Source: Poa pratensis (Eukaryota; Streptophyta; Magnoliopsida; Poales; Poaceae). Taken from it: DNA of 64,000 nt. Of the stretch, positions 46,710-59,500 are shown one piece after another. Location of the stretch: the NCBI GenBank assembly GCA_947311845.1, contig CAMZMU010000027.1, positions 50,541,058 through 50,605,057 on the forward strand, in the 5' to 3' direction. Below the pieces are notes generated by a model, which was given only the letters and a program-made list of their open reading frames with translations, did no database searches and had not been told where the DNA came from. How positions within the stretch are numbered: position 1 is the stretch's first letter; every line of letters starts with the position of its first letter. The translations under genes were made by a program, and so were the position numbers.

Positions 46710-46883
46710 CCATTAGTACCGGTTGTAAACTACAACCGGTACTAAAGGGTTGGGCTTCGCGCGTGAAATTTCGCCGCAACCCAAAACAGACCTTTAGTAC
46801 CGGTTGTTGTTTACAACAGGTACTAAAGACCCTTTAGTACCGGTTGTAGAGAACAACCGGTACTAAAGGTTGTTTGAGTAGTG
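46710..46883. repeat. Internal block of CACTA subterminal-type repeats
   Basis: Three inverted pairs of TAGTACCGGTTG / CAACCGGTACTA (46714-46741, about 46795-46828 and about 46832-46868), the same motif as at the element ends, but located between TNP2 and ORF2. It may be a promoter bound by the element's regulator. The block ends TTGAGTAGTG at 46883, which resembles an inverted CACTA terminus. Confidence 0.7.
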
Positions 46884-47786
46884 AATAGGCAGGGGATCGA
46901 CGCCTCGCTCCCCAAATCGCCAAGTCCTCGCGCCTCCAACACGACGCCTTGCGCTCCGGCGAAGCTCTGCTCCGGCGAACCCTCCGACACGCTCGGCCGC
47001 GCTCCGGCCTCCGCCATTGCCTGCCCCTACTCCGGCCTCCCCCGTCGCGCGCGTACCCCTGCGCGGCCCTGGCCTTCCCGTGCGTGGGGGCGCCCTGCTC
47101 CGGCCGTCCTCCACCGCGTGCGCCGCCCGCCGTCGCCTCCCGACGCGTCGCCCTTCTCTGGCCTCCGCCGTGCCCGCCCTCTCCGGCCTCCTGCTCCGGC
47201 GCCCTCCACGCCGCCCTGCTCCGGCCGCCGCGCGTAGCCCCTGCTCCGGCCTCCAATCGAAGGTAAGTTTTTTTTTCAGTACTGTTCTTTTTTTAGTAGT
47301 GTTTATTTTTTCTAGTAGTGTTCAGTAAATTTTAGTAGTGTTTATTTTTTTATGTTTGAATTTTAGTTGAGTAAATTTCAAAACTAGGAAAACAAAAATT
47401 TAGGTTGAATAAATTTTAGTTGACATGTTTGAATTTATGTTTGAATTTTAGTTGACATGTTTGAATTTTAGTTGAAAATGTAGCAATTTTTGCAATGTTA
47501 TAAAATTTGAAAATGTAGCAAACTTAGCAAATTTGAAAACTTATAAAATTTAGCAAACTTAGCAAATTTGAAAATGTAGTTAGCAAAGCAAGGTTATATT
47601 TTTGCAAAGTTAGAAAATTTGAAATGTAGCAAATTTAGCAAAGTTAAAAAATTATTGTATAAGATAAAAGCAATGTTATTTTTAGTTGCAAATTTTTGTG
47701 TATAAGAAAGTTATCAAAGCAATGTTTGTGTATAAGAAATTTAAAGTTGTTTGCTTTGAATTACAAATTTACTGTGACATTGAGCT
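46884..47786 (+). other. Leader and intron-like region before ORF2 of CACTA 1
   Basis: 46884-47262 is strongly GC-rich with CTCCGGCC and CGCC repeats, like a 5' leader; ORFs in it on both strands have only compositional bias. At 47262 GGTAAGT looks like a splice donor, and 47263-47786 is AT-rich with many TTTTAGTTGA / AAATTTAGCAAA repeats, probably an intron. Confidence 0.45.
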
Positions 47787-50700
47787 ATGGAGGACGATGC
47801 CCCCATCATCGACGCCCCGGCCTTCATCCGAGACTTGGAGAAAGAAGAACGAATGCAAGCAATTATATTTGATAAGACCCTTGGACCCAATTCCGATGGA
47901 GAAGAGACCGACGAAGAAGACAGCGAAGAGTTCAGCGCGAAATGTTTGAACGACTCCGGTGAGGGACTTGAGTTACAAAACTTCAGAGACGACGACGACG
48001 AAGAAGAAGTGCCGGTAGAAAACTCCGTACAAAACTCCGGCAAGGTATATATTAAGTCTTGTTGATCACTAGCTAGATGCATTAATTGATTTATATGCGC
48101 ACTTATTAATGAAACATTTTTCTTTCAGCCCTCTGGATCTATGTCATCAATCCCTACACGAGGCCCGGCCCAAGGGTTAAAGCTGCCGGATGGTGCAAAG
48201 TTGTCGATCGACGAAGTTAGCATAAAAGGCAAACCGGAGAAACCCGATGGAATCTACACTAAATATGTAGCTCAATGCAGAGGTCTTGTTAGGGACATGG
48301 TCCCGATCACCGTTGCAGAATGGAATGAGCCGAAGAAAAAAACATTGGCGCAAAATATCTCGATCAAAGAATTAAAGATACCCTTTGGGACTCGATATTG
48401 GGTTCTTTCAGCCTACCGACAGATCTCCCAGAGAGGATGAAGGATAAAGTCAAGGAGTGGACTCTTAGCAAGATGCCCGAGCAATTCAACAACTGGAAGA
48501 AAACATTGTGGAGAAAATATGGGAACAAAGATATAGTTTTCACTGGACATCTAGAGAAGCTAAAAGATGACTGGGCTGAATTTGTGGCTTATAAGAAATC
48601 GGACGTCGCTGTGGCCCGATCGACCCGAAATAAGTTGAATGCTAAGAAGAAGAAATATTTCCATCGTTTGGGCTCAGGTGACTACAAGAGTGCCTTGCCT
48701 AAGTGGGAATCCTATGAAAACGACCTGCGTAAAAAAGGGATCACTCCACAGACAAATGACTGGCCCGACAGGTCCAAGTTCTGGTTGTTCGCGCATGGGG
48801 CAGTGTTTGACCCAGACACAGGGCTGATTGTTGCAAAGGGAAAATAGCAGAAAAGAATTATAAGAGTCGTTAGAAAACAAAAAGATGTAATAAAACTAGT
48901 CAAGGAGGAAAATATGTTCCCGATAGAGAGGACGACGAGCTTTCACTCACCTCGGGAATAAAGAACATTGGGGACGATGTCGAGGCAGAGGAGGCGGGGT
49001 TGGTTTTCTTCAAGGGTTTCCGGAGGACGTTGCAACTTATAGAAAACATTGCAGAAGTAAGAAGAGGGAGGCGGAGAGGGTTACTGCATTAGAACGCATG
49101 GTGCAGGCTGTGTAGGAGCAACTGGCCTTAATTACCCAGACAAGGGAATCTCAACTGCGAGTAGAAGATCTTGCAGGCGATGCCTGCCCATCTCAGCGGA
49201 AAAGCAGCGTGGGTTCCACGCAGCTACAAGATCCTGCAGTTGATGAACCAGTTGCTGAACCATCGGCGGCTCACTACCCCGTGGATGATATCACGGAGAA
49301 GACAAATTGTGAGTTACATGCGCCAATGAAGAACATTAGTTTTCCGGTGGCGATTGGCTATGCTTTATCAAATCAACTTGGAGCAACCTTCCATTTTGGT
49401 GAGATTCCGACTAGATTTGCTCGTGTCGGGGTCACGAAAGTTATGTCGGGATTCAACTCAATAAATCTTGACATTCCTGGAGCTGAAGGCGAGAAGACAT
49501 TGGGAGAAGTCGAGCTTGGTATCATTCTATGGAAGAAGAAATACATCAAGTTTCCAGACTCGGCGCCAAGGCCACCGACTCCTCCGGCTAGAAATTCACC
49601 ACATCAAAGTCCACCCGCCTCCTCGCTGCTAGAAATTCGTCCCCTGTCAAGAAACGTGGAAAAAAAACCCAAGGAAGTCAAGGCTCCTGAGAAGTTAGCT
49701 CCTGAGATGACTCAGGAGGAATTAGATGTGAGCCTACGTGAAGAGTCGAGAGCCTTTTTTGAGAAGAAAAAAGGAAAGACTAGAGGCAACACTTGAGCCC
49801 ATAAAGGAAGTTCTGAAGACTATACCAAGTGAGGTAAAGGATCGCACCGTTGACAACCTATATGACCCTCCACCGCCGCCCGTTTCAGACTATGACCGAG
49901 GAATTGACAAGGTACTTTCCTCGCAGATGGAGCAAGAAAAAGTGCGCGGGAAAAGAGTTGCCCAGCTCGGAGAACAAGAAGCCCAATCGCTCGCCCCGCT
50001 CATTGTGCCTTCTGAACCTCGGGAAATACCACGGTAAGACGTTCTGCTAACGCTTCTTAAGCGACAAAGTACCAAAAAGGAAATACTTTTTCCTTACAAC
50101 TTCGGGTGAGTGTTACCGTCTTGTACACATTCTATTTTCCTTTCCAGATATTAAGTGTAATTGATGAGTTCTGAATAGTTGCGTATATAAATGTGCGCAG
50201 GTACCACTTCATTCTGCTAATCATTAAACTCGAGGATGGAGAAGTTGAAGTCGGGGACTCATTAAGAAAAGATCAAGATGAATACAAAAGCGTGCGTCTA
50301 ATGCTCAAGAGGTAATTTCAATCGCACTATATCGGCCTCTTTCGTTCATTTTCGGATATCAAAAGTATAAGTAATAACTCCTCAATTCATTTTCTTTTCC
50401 AGGCAGGGTTTGGAGAAAGTTCATCAAGGAAGAACGCGGTGAATGGAAAGAGAAGCTGGAGTTCAAGTCTAACTTAGTAAGTACTACTACGTATCTAGGT
50501 ATGTGTATCTTTTTAATACCAGCCTCATTATCTTGATTATTATTTGATTAAATTATATTCTTGTATAGTGGTGTCTACGACAACCACAGGGGACGGAACT
50601 ATGTGGATACTACGTTTGCAAGTATATTCACATGAGGGTCAATGAGAGAGTCAATAGTGTAATAAATCGTGAGGTACGTAAACATCATACACAACTTTAT

Positions 50701-50908
50701 TTTGCTACCATCAATTGTGTTTAGTTTCGATCATAAATGATTTGATCTCCTTCTTTTAAAGATGTCAAGGAAGCGGGGCCAGCTCCTACCACAAAACCGC
50801 GTAAAAGCTATTGCAGAGGAATTGGCGGGATTCATTCTTACCCATGTCCTAGATGAACTCGGTGAATTCCACTTTGTCAAGAGAGTCCCTCCACCTCCAC
50901 GCATGTAA
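47787..50908 (+). pseudogene. CACTA 1 ORF2 with C-terminal Ulp1-like C48 peptidase
   Basis: Starts MEDDAPIIDAPAF; exon 1 is 47787-48044 (acidic), exon 2 from 48129 (PSGSMSSIPTRGPAQ). A frameshift near 48400 leads to LPERMKDKVKEWTLSKMPEQ and KYFHRLGSGDYKSALPKW, the TNP1/ORF2 region of plant CACTA elements; a stop occurs near 49113. Further exon-like parts cover VGSTQLQDPAVDEP to about 49796 and on to 50034. The last exons are clean: 50201-50311, 50407-50476, 50569-50673 and 50762-50908. They encode YHFILLIIK, VGDSLR, RQPQGTELCGYYVCKY, the His, Asp, Gln and Cys arrangement of Ulp1-type (C48) cysteine peptidases, and end VPPPPRM-stop. In the family this domain is thought to deconjugate SUMO-like proteins; a role in transposition is unproven. 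Confidence 0.8.
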
Positions 50909-51364
50909 TAGCTAGCGGTGATCTCCATTGTAATTAGGAGTACTTTAATTATATGTAACGAGAGTACTTTATATGTGTATAATGAGTACTTTATATATGT
51001 AGTGAGTACTTTATACGTGATCTCCTCCGAAACCCTGAAAAATGAGCGAAAAGGAAAAAACAGAAACCCTAAACCCCGAAAAATAATCGAAAAGAAAAAA
51101 ACAAAAACCAAAACCCCCCTGAAAAAAATAAGCGGGGGGCAAAAAAAGCAGGAACCTTTAGTACCGGTTGGTATTACCAACCGGTACTAAAGGTCCTCAG
51201 CTGCGAGCGCACATGTTCGCCCACGTGGAGGGCCTTTAGCACTAGTTGGAAATACAACCGGTACTAAAGGGGTACCCCTTTAGTCTCGACCCTTTAGTAC
51301 CGGTTGTGCAACCGGCACTAAAGGCCCTATACAACCGGGACTAGTGGTCTGTTCTCTACTAGTG
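50909..51364. repeat. Right subterminal region of CACTA 1
   Basis: After ORF2, an AT-rich stretch with a repeated GAGTACTTTATA phrase, then TAGTACCGGTTG inverted pairs (from about 51157) down to the terminus CTACTAGTG at 51364. The right inverted repeat agrees with the left for the first nine bases and then diverges. Confidence 0.85.
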
Positions 51365-52429
51365 ACACTACACACTGCACCTACAATAAAGTGGAGTTTG
51401 GAGTTTCAAAATAAGTAAAATCATTCACACAGGGTCATAATCAACAAGTATGTTTTATAAGACCGAATTTTTTCTTTTTACGGCTGCCAAGAGTTTATTT
51501 CATAATATACCGAAGCTATTTTTTGTAAGGAATGCGCAATAAGAATAGTATAAGGCTTTTTCTTGCCCTTCGGAACATTGTGTAGAGAGTTTTTTTGACC
51601 AACCATGTATTTCACTAGCACAAAACCAAGTTATATGAACAAATACACGTGGAAACTAAAAGACAGGTTGAAAAACATTTGTCATGTAAATTTGCACACA
51701 GAACCCTAGAGGATAGAAAAAAAGATCCCTAAAGTTTCAAGCACATCGAAGCCAGCGGCCACCCCCAACTTCAAGGCCACACAGGCACGCGCCGAAAGCG
51801 ACGCCGAGCCTTCACTATTGTCATATCCAAAGAAGCACCGTCGTCGATGAACATGCATAGTGCATGTGGTGAGACACATATCTATGTGGAACGTCGAACG
51901 GGCGATCTTACTGCTATCTTGGACCCAGATATGTCGCATCCCAACGATGAAGCCGGAGAAGGCACCAGATTCACCACCTTTGGACCAACTTTTTCTCTCC
52001 CCAACATCCATTGAGCCCTAGTTGTCAGTGCCGCCATGATGACGACAAACAACAACGACACACCAAGAAACCAATCTTGTCAGATCTACAGAACTGCGAG
52101 AGGACCAAGCCACATGCTCAAAGATGCTGCCAATATGGGAGAGAAGTAGAAGCACCTTATTCGGACGTCACGTAGTCTCTGACACCGATATGACGTCCAT
52201 GGAAAGGCTTAGGCCAACCATAGCTATTCGACAAAGTCGAAACACCAAGGTCCCCGCCTCCCACCATTGCCGGAACGACGGACGAAGGATACGTGTACAC
52301 GTGGCCTTGCCGACGGAGGACGAACTACCGCCTATTTCATCTATAAAAGGTGATGACTTCCAAGTGCAGGAGATCAATTGTAGTACCTTTCGATTAGAAA
52401 AGGTTGTCAAACCCACGAGGAGCTGAAGG
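51365..52429. other. Region between CACTA 1 and LTR D
   Basis: Begins with the target copy ACA. It includes a GC-rich part (51740-52340) with small ORFs on both strands and no domain. The end of LTR D may lie inside this stretch, so part of it could belong to element D or to another repeat. No gene supported. Confidence 0.4.
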
Positions 52430-53729
52430 TATTGGTTAGCAAGATTGATAAATAAAACAATAAAATATGCAAGTGTTTTTGGGATTTTTGGTTGTATAGT
52501 TGCAAGAGAATAAAAATGCTGAAAATAAATAGTAGCAAGTGAAAGCTCTCAAAGAGAGAAAGCCCAATCCTCTTATGTGCCAAGAGGACAAGGTCAAGTG
52601 ATGTGTAACTTATATGTGGCAAACGTTCCCGAGGGCGGCATGGATATTGCTAGGCATAGAGATTTATTAAACAACACGTTGAATATCTTGTCAAGTTTTA
52701 ATCTTCTTTGGACGGAGCCATTGTTAGGCATAGCTAAATAAATAAACTAAACCCCTTATGATAGATCATGTGGCCAAGTAAATGACTGAACAACAATTAT
52801 TAAGACATAAAGTCCCACCATAGCCTTACACTCTAAGGTCCCCGATACTAATACCCTCATAATGTAACTTCATGACTCGGTCTCAGGTTTACATGTCCTC
52901 CCAAGTCTCCCTCAATTCATTACACTACGGTGTTCTCCTATGAGCCCATATAGGTGAAGTGTTATGCAGTCGACGTTCGGACAACACCATCATAGAATCA
53001 CATAAAAAGATAAACACTAGACAAAATACCAACACATGTCATATATAAATCATTGCCAATTCATCCTATGCCCTCAGGAACATACGGGAACTACTCACAA
53101 CGTGCAAACATGATAATATTCAGTGGCATAAATGTTACAACACGATCTGAAAATATAACTCCACCTCCAAATAATGACAAGTACTCAATCACAAACATGA
53201 ATAGTAGCACAAGACAAGTATCTAGGGTATAGCAACTCTCAAACTACGAGGGGAACGGAGTGGATCACGGAGATGATAATGGAGATGGTGTTGGTCTTGA
53301 TGATGGAGATGGGAAAATTAGGGCGTAACTTTTCGGGCGAGACAAAGACGTCGTTAAAAAGCCCCGAGCGAGGAAGTGCCAGAGGCTCATTTTAGTGGGC
53401 CCCACGCGGCCAAAGAATCTGGCCGCGTGGGCCCCCTCTTTTGGGCCTCGTGGGTGTCCTCCCTTCGATCTTCTTCCCTCTGTTATTCTCCCGATGAAAA
53501 ATCAGTTGTGCAATTTTCCTTTTATTATTTGGGTCCCTGTAGCTCCTGAAACATTAAAAACAAGAAAAAGAGGTTTTCTGCCTCCCAGAAATTAAATACC
53601 AAAAATAGGGACTTTGTATGAAAGTCCCATAAATCATCTAAAACATGTAAAAACAATGATAAAATAATGTCAATAACATTCTAGTATGATAATATAAGTT
53701 GTATAAATGATGATATAAAATGCACGTAT
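52430..53729 (-). repeat. 3' LTR of retrotransposon D, left border uncertain
   Basis: Ends (plus strand) in GCACGTATCA at 53729, so on the minus strand it opens TGATACGTGCAT, and it is followed at once by ACTCCCCCAAGCTT, an inverted polypurine tract, and by CTCGTCCTCGAGTAAG as in complex C. It is therefore the 3' LTR of a minus-strand Athila-related element. The left end near 52426 (TGAAGG, giving CCTTCA) is a guess because neither the partner LTR nor a target copy is visible. Confidence 0.6.
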
Positions 53730-53864
53730 CAACTCCCCCAAGCTTAAACCTTTACTCGTCCTCGAGTAAGTAAGGACATAGATCATTACATGCATCAATG
53801 GACTTATGGTTGATAAATAAATATGAGCATTATATCATCATCATATTCAGTTGCAATGTAAGAT
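53730..53864 (-). mobile_element. Interior stub of retrotransposon D
   Basis: 135 bases of interior, starting with the polypurine tract (53730-53743), cut by the start of CACTA 2 at 53865. This shows that CACTA 2 inserted into element D. Confidence 0.65.
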
Positions 53865-54140
53865 CACTAGTAGGAAAAGGCCTACCGCTGGCGGACGGAA
53901 ATGGTCTACCGCTGACGGGCGGGCGCCCGCCAGCGGTGATTATGCCAGTGGTAATGTTTTACCGCTGGCGGGCGGCCGTCCGCCAGCGGTAAAGCGAGGT
54001 TTGGCAGCGCTGGCGTGCAGCCTCGGCCGCCAGCGCTAAGTTACGTTGGCCGCGAGCAGTATGCCTCGCTGGTAGGAGTTCTGAGAGCCCTGTACGCCAG
54101 CGGTACGCCTCTCTGTCCGCCAGCGGTACATTTTCGTGGT
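53865..54140. repeat. Left subterminal repeats of CACTA 2
   Basis: Several direct and inverted copies of ACCGCTGGCGG (and CCGCCAGCGGT). They form hairpins such as 53920-53938 and 53960-53992. Confidence 0.85.
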
Positions 54141-55050
54141 ATTTTTGTTTTTTTTTAAATAACGTATTACAGCAATATATCAAATATAAATACAGTATAT
54201 TCAGGTAGAGCCGACCAAAATGACAATAATATCACATATAGATGACCAAATTGTGATACACACATACATAAGTTAATTATCACATGCATTACAAACCATA
54301 GTATAGTACCAAAATAAGAACCACAATGTGATACACAAATACATAAGTTGTCATACACAAATACATCACATAAATGATAGAGAACCACAATGTTTAAGAG
54401 AGGGCGCGATCGATGAAGTTGGCGTTTCGATCGTCCGGTTGTTGTTGCTCTCTTTCAATGGCTTCATGTCCTCTTGGCGTTGACAACTTCCCCACTAGCT
54501 TCTTCATTTGTAAGTATACAAAAAGGAAAATAAAAATGTTAGCTAGGCAACTAAATTGTTCACATGTCGTGCAGAAATAAACAAAGTATACACAAAATAA
54601 ACTAAGCAAACTTGGAAGAATGCCTCATATAATAGATTGGACACACAAATTCAGGGATGGTGTGAGCGAGCCAGTATGATGCAGAAGATATGTTTTCTTG
54701 CATTATAGGGCTCACTCACAACACCCCTGAATAACATAGTGTCACCTCATTTCAATCATCGGCATTGTAAGACTTAGACAAAACAAGATTCAAAAAAATA
54801 TTATGCCTCATACTTCGAATATTATTGGAAGCACACAAGGAATTCTGATAACCTTGTCGAACCAAGTAGGAGGCACATAACTTGTATGTGTGCATGATAC
54901 AAGGTTCAACAAACTATCAGAATTCATGAAGTGCGCCACATCATTTTAATCATCGGCATTGAAAAAATGAGGTATAGGGACAAATGAAAAGCATGCATGC
55001 CTCATACATAGATTCGGACACACAAATTCAGAGACGGCGTCAGTGAAATC
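54141..55050. other. AT-rich interior of CACTA 2
   Basis: No intact gene. It holds imperfect tandem phrases: ACACACATACATAAGTT units (54255-54365), ACACAAATTCAG..GATGG/GACGG (54642 and 55020), and the AATCATCGGCATTG motif (twice). It probably contains introns or the 3' end of an element gene. Confidence 0.5.
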
Positions 55051-56452
55051 TGATACGTCCAAAACGTATCTACTTTTCCGAACACTTTTGCTGTTGTTTT
55101 ACCTCTAACTTGTATGATTTGGATGCAACTAACATGGACTAACGCTGTTTTCAGCAGAATTGCCCTGGTGTCTTCTTTTTGTGCAGAAAAGTCAACTTTC
55201 GAGAAAAACTCCGAAAACAATTGTGATCGTCATATTTCACCGGAAGACCCACGTAGCCAGAAGGGGAGTCGGAGAGGCCACACCAGGCAGCCACGCCATA
55301 GCTGGGCGTGGCTGGGGGTGGGGCCGCACCCAAGTGTGGCGTGGCCACCTCGGTCGCCCCCCGATGCTCCCCTTTAGAGTATATATTGCCCTTGACCTAA
55401 ATATCGAGGGGGGTTCGACCATATTTCGCGAAACACATCCACGCTCCGCCGCCGCGATCTCTATTCCGGGGATCAGAAGTTTCGTTCTGGCACCCTGCCG
55501 GGACGGGGATTCGGAGGAGATCATCACCATCGTCATCACCACCGCCTCTCCATCAACCATCAATGATTCCCCCAACCATGTGTGAGTAGTTCCCTGCTGT
55601 AGGCTGAGGGGATGGTAGGGATTGGATGAGATTGTTCATGTAATAAGTTGCCAGATTGTTAGGGCATGGTGCCTAGTATCCATTGTTAGTGCTATTTATC
55701 ATTGTTGCAACTTGTTGGGCTTAATGCTTGCCACTAGGGCCCGAGTGCCATGATCTCAGATCTGAACATGTTGTTGATGCATGAGAATAATTATGTTTTA
55801 GATCATATCTGCAATTATTTTCACCTGTTATTGTCCGGAACCCGAGGCCCCAGAGTGACAGCAACCGGGATAACTGGAGGGGATGGCTTTGACTTGAGGA
55901 TTACATGTGTTCACGGAGTGTTAATGCATTGCTCCGGTACTTTATTAAAAGGAGTACCTTAATTGCCAGTAGTTTCCCTTGAGGCCCCGCTGCAAACGGG
56001 CTGGCAGGACAGTAGATGTTGTGTAAGTTTCTCATTACGAGCACGTACGACTATATACGGAACACATGCCTATGTTTGACTAGTACTAGGATGCTTTTAT
56101 AATTGTTTACCTGCAAATGCCCTGAGTTATGATTATTACATGAGCGCTCTTATCCATGCAACGCCCGTACATCCATCCCTATGCCTACAGTACTTTTAAT
56201 CCTGCTGTTTACTGAAATTACTGCTGCTGTCTTTGTTACACTGTTGCTGCTATTACTTTGTTACTACTGCTGTTCTATCACCGTTGCTACTAATAATCTG
56301 TGTCAAGGAAGTCTACTTTCAGGTGCAGCTGAACTGACAATTCATCTGTTAAGGCATATATTTATTCTTTGGCTCCCCTTGTGTCGAATCAATAAATTTG
56401 GGTTTTACTTCCCTCGAAGACTGTTGCGATCCCCTATACTTGTGGGTCATCA
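55051..56452 (+). repeat. Solo LTR of the element B family
   Basis: A single 1402 bp LTR, TGATACGTCCAAAACG ... GTGGGTCATCA, flanked by perfect 5 bp duplications AAATC (55046-55050 and 56453-56457) and with no interior on either side. It was formed by recombination between the two LTRs of a former full element inside CACTA 2. It is clearly more diverged from LTR B than the two B LTRs are from each other. Confidence 0.95.
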
Positions 56453-56510
56453 AAATCCAGTGGGATGCAGAAAATGTGTATTCGTGCAAATCACTGGTTT
56501 CACTGACGTC
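56453..56510. other. CACTA 2 fragment between two solo LTRs
   Basis: 58 bases of CACTA 2 interior bounded by the AAATC and ACGTC target copies. Confidence 0.8.
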
Positions 56511-59500
56511 TGTAACATCCCAAGTTTTTCAAAAAGTTGAAAAATCAGAAAAATTTAAAACTTTTGAAAACTATTATGTATTTTGCTTTGAAAAGAAAAA
56601 TCATGCATGCATTCATCATCATATAACTTTGTTTGCATTTGGATACTTCAAAAGTGGGAAATAAATTTCCACTTGAAAACATATTTAAGAAAATATAATA
56701 GTAGAGCAAATTATGCTCCAAATTCTTTTGACTTTTTGAACTTATTGTTCTGTTAATGTTTGCTTGTGATGGTTTGTAATTGGTTTGAACTTATTTGTAA
56801 AATAAAGTATCCTTAATTATTTACAATTGTGGTACTTAAAGTTATTTAAGCCACATTTACTTTGTTTAAAACCTATTTTTAAAGTGATTTGACATTAAGT
56901 GTCATATTTCCATTTTAAACCTATTTCAAATTTTTGTAAATAATTTGTGTGGGAAAATATTATTTGAGGTTTTCAAATTAAAGAGTTGGTTTTTACAAAA
57001 CTATAGAAATTGATTTGACTTAATTTGGTTTTGTATTTAAAAAGATATAAAAGTTTTTAGGAAAAGAAAAGAAAGCTTTTGAACAAAAAATAGGAACCCT
57101 AGCTAACTGAGCCAAGCCCATCTAATTAACTACCGCGCGTGCAGCAAATAGCAGCCCAAAGCCCAGCCGCGTGCTCTTTTCTCACTGACATGTGGGCCCC
57201 AGCCGTGATGCAAGCCATGACGTCACCGCCTTCAACCTCCCGTGCAAGAAACGCTCTCCGAACCCTAGCCGATTTCAGCTGGAATTCGTGCGAATTGATC
57301 GCGTTTATCCGAATCTTCTTGCCTATATAAACCTCCCCGAACCCCTCTCTGAAAGCCCCCGAAAACCCTAGCCAATACGCCCCCAGGCTGCCAAGAATCG
57401 AGCTCGCCGTGCCGCCATTGCCGCCGCCGTATTTCTTGAACGCCGGTGAGAACCGTCGACCTCGAGTCCTCCCTCCTGTCCCATCCTCTTTGTTTCATCC
57501 TTGCGCCCCTGTCTGATTTTTCTGGGTAAGTTTGGTGCGCCAGATCGACGGGAGCTTGCTCGACCGAAGCCGGCCGTCCGCATCCCCGACTCCGGTGAGC
57601 AATCCAGGGAGGAGAAGAGCACCGCGACGCCGTCCACCCCGCCATCGACCTCGCCTCGATCTCCTGCATCTCCTGGTACAGAAACCCCCTCCGAACCCCT
57701 TTATTCGCATGAATCCCTCACTGCCGGCCATGGCGCCACCGCAGGAGCTCGGCCACCGGAGCAACTCCGGCAGGCCGCGTCACTTCCTTTGATCCCTTAG
57801 ATCCCGTCCGTTAGATCGCGATCGTACGGTTTGGTTTAGATCACTTATTCGAAGAGGTATCGGCGAATCACAGAAGGCCACGTCGACGCCGGGTTAGCAT
57901 CTCCGTCAGCAGCCCAGTCAGCGCCCCGTCAGCGGTCAACGCCTCGTCAGCGCCAGCGTGGAGGAGATTTTCTCTGTTTTATTTTTATTTGGCGATTTTG
58001 CAGAAACGTCCCTGGAACTTAGATCTATCATTAATTTTTATTGGCTCTGCCAAATTTTGCAAACTTTATATTTTTGGAAAGATTAGGACTTGTAGAAACT
58101 TTTGGCATAGTTAAAATTATGTTTTGACAAATTCAAATTGGTTCAAATTTTAAATTTGTTTGTTTAAGTAAATTTAACTTAACTTGAGTTTTATAAATTA
58201 TTTTTGAGCAAACTCTTTTGCTATATTTTTGTATGCCTAAGTATTGGCCGTAGGAATACTCTATTATTTTTGTAAAATTATTTTTAATGATTTTTGAGTA
58301 AATAATGATTAAATGCTTTTCAGGTGTTATTTTAAATAAATAAAATGTATTAAAAATTATTTTCTTCTTATATTCGAGTTATAAAATAACTTAGTAGTAT
58401 TTTGAAGACTTTAGTACCTAAAGTACTTAGAAATAATTTGTCTCTCAAAACAAAACTATCTCTCCCTTAGGAAAATATTTGACAAGTACTTTGACAAACA
58501 CTTTTCCTTAGAAATTTTTAGCTCCTCTTATGTGTTAACTTTTCCTTAGAATAATTTAGTAACTTGTTGTTGACCCTTGGTCCTTAGCTATATTTTGACC
58601 ATCCTTCTTGCTTGCATTTCCTTAGAGCATTTTCATAAGCATGGCATGCATATTAAAGTCCTTAGTATTATTTTGTACTTCTTACATGGCTTTCCTCCTT
58701 AGAAAATTTTGAGGATGCATGCTAGCTCTTTGACTCTCCTAGTCAAAAACCACTAAGTTAGAAATTAGTGGAAATCAAAGAAGGACTTAGCATGAAAACA
58801 AGACTCCAGAAGCACACCAAGAAGAAAGGACTTAGAAGAAATCAAGAGGAAGTTCATGAAGACCAACCAGCTACATTTCCCAAGTCCCCCTTCCCTTTCA
58901 CTCTTTTCTTCCTTCTTCTCTTAAACTTCTTGGTGAATATTCTACAATCAAGATCAACCTTGATGCTACCAACAATCAAGTCTTCAGAACCATCAAGTCC
59001 ACATTTTTCAATGGAGTCAACACACCAAGGAGAAAATTACAAAGAAATTGAAGATGCTTGGAAGACCAACTACTACATTCTTTCTATCTTTTCTTCTTTC
59101 TAATTTCTATCTCCCACCTTGGACAAAAATCAATGAAGACCATTGAAGATCAATTATGCTACCAAGGAGTTGAAGATTAATTAAAGACCAAAATTGTGAA
59201 GACATAGAGTAGCCTTACAACTTTTCAAGTTGTGTTATCCAGTTTATTTTACTCAACCTGGACCTTGCCTTAGCCATTTTGGATTAAGTTAGTTTATGTC
59301 TAATTTCCTTATTATGTCTTGCTTGTCTTTCATACCACATTTCTTTGTATCATCCTGCATCTCATGCATATCATATTTTTCCAAGTGTTGCATTTATGAT
59401 TGTATGTTTATTTGTGATTTGTTTGACTTGTTAGAAATTCCGGAGAGAGACGAAAGTGGTTGCAACTACTACTACTACACTTCCTGTTGCCAAGGCAAGT

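Larger units (their letters stand above)
25158..51364 (+). mobile_element. CACTA transposon 1
   Basis: Bounded by CACTAGTAGAAAA at 25158 and its inverse ending CTACTAGTG at 51364, with 3 bp target duplications ACA (25155-25157 and 51365-51367). Subterminal regions at both ends contain many copies of TAGTACCGGTTG in both orientations. Removing element B and one target copy leaves about 9.6 kb. In order it encodes a small coiled-coil/membrane-tail protein, a TNP2-type transposase (broken) and ORF2 with an Ulp1-like peptidase domain. This is the architecture of Triticeae En/Spm elements. Several frame breaks make it non-autonomous now. Confidence 0.93.

Noticed and set aside
46861..46886. TTGAGTAGTG followed by AAT as the right end of a separate CACTA element
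   Set aside because: No matching left end CACTACTCAA with an AAT target copy was found, and ORF2 downstream belongs with the CACTA 1 right terminus at 51364. Kept only as an alternative in the findings.
47027..47266. Several GC-rich ORFs on both strands before ORF2
   Set aside because: All frames are open because of extreme GC content; repeated CTCCGGCC units give Pro/Arg/Ala-rich nonsense.
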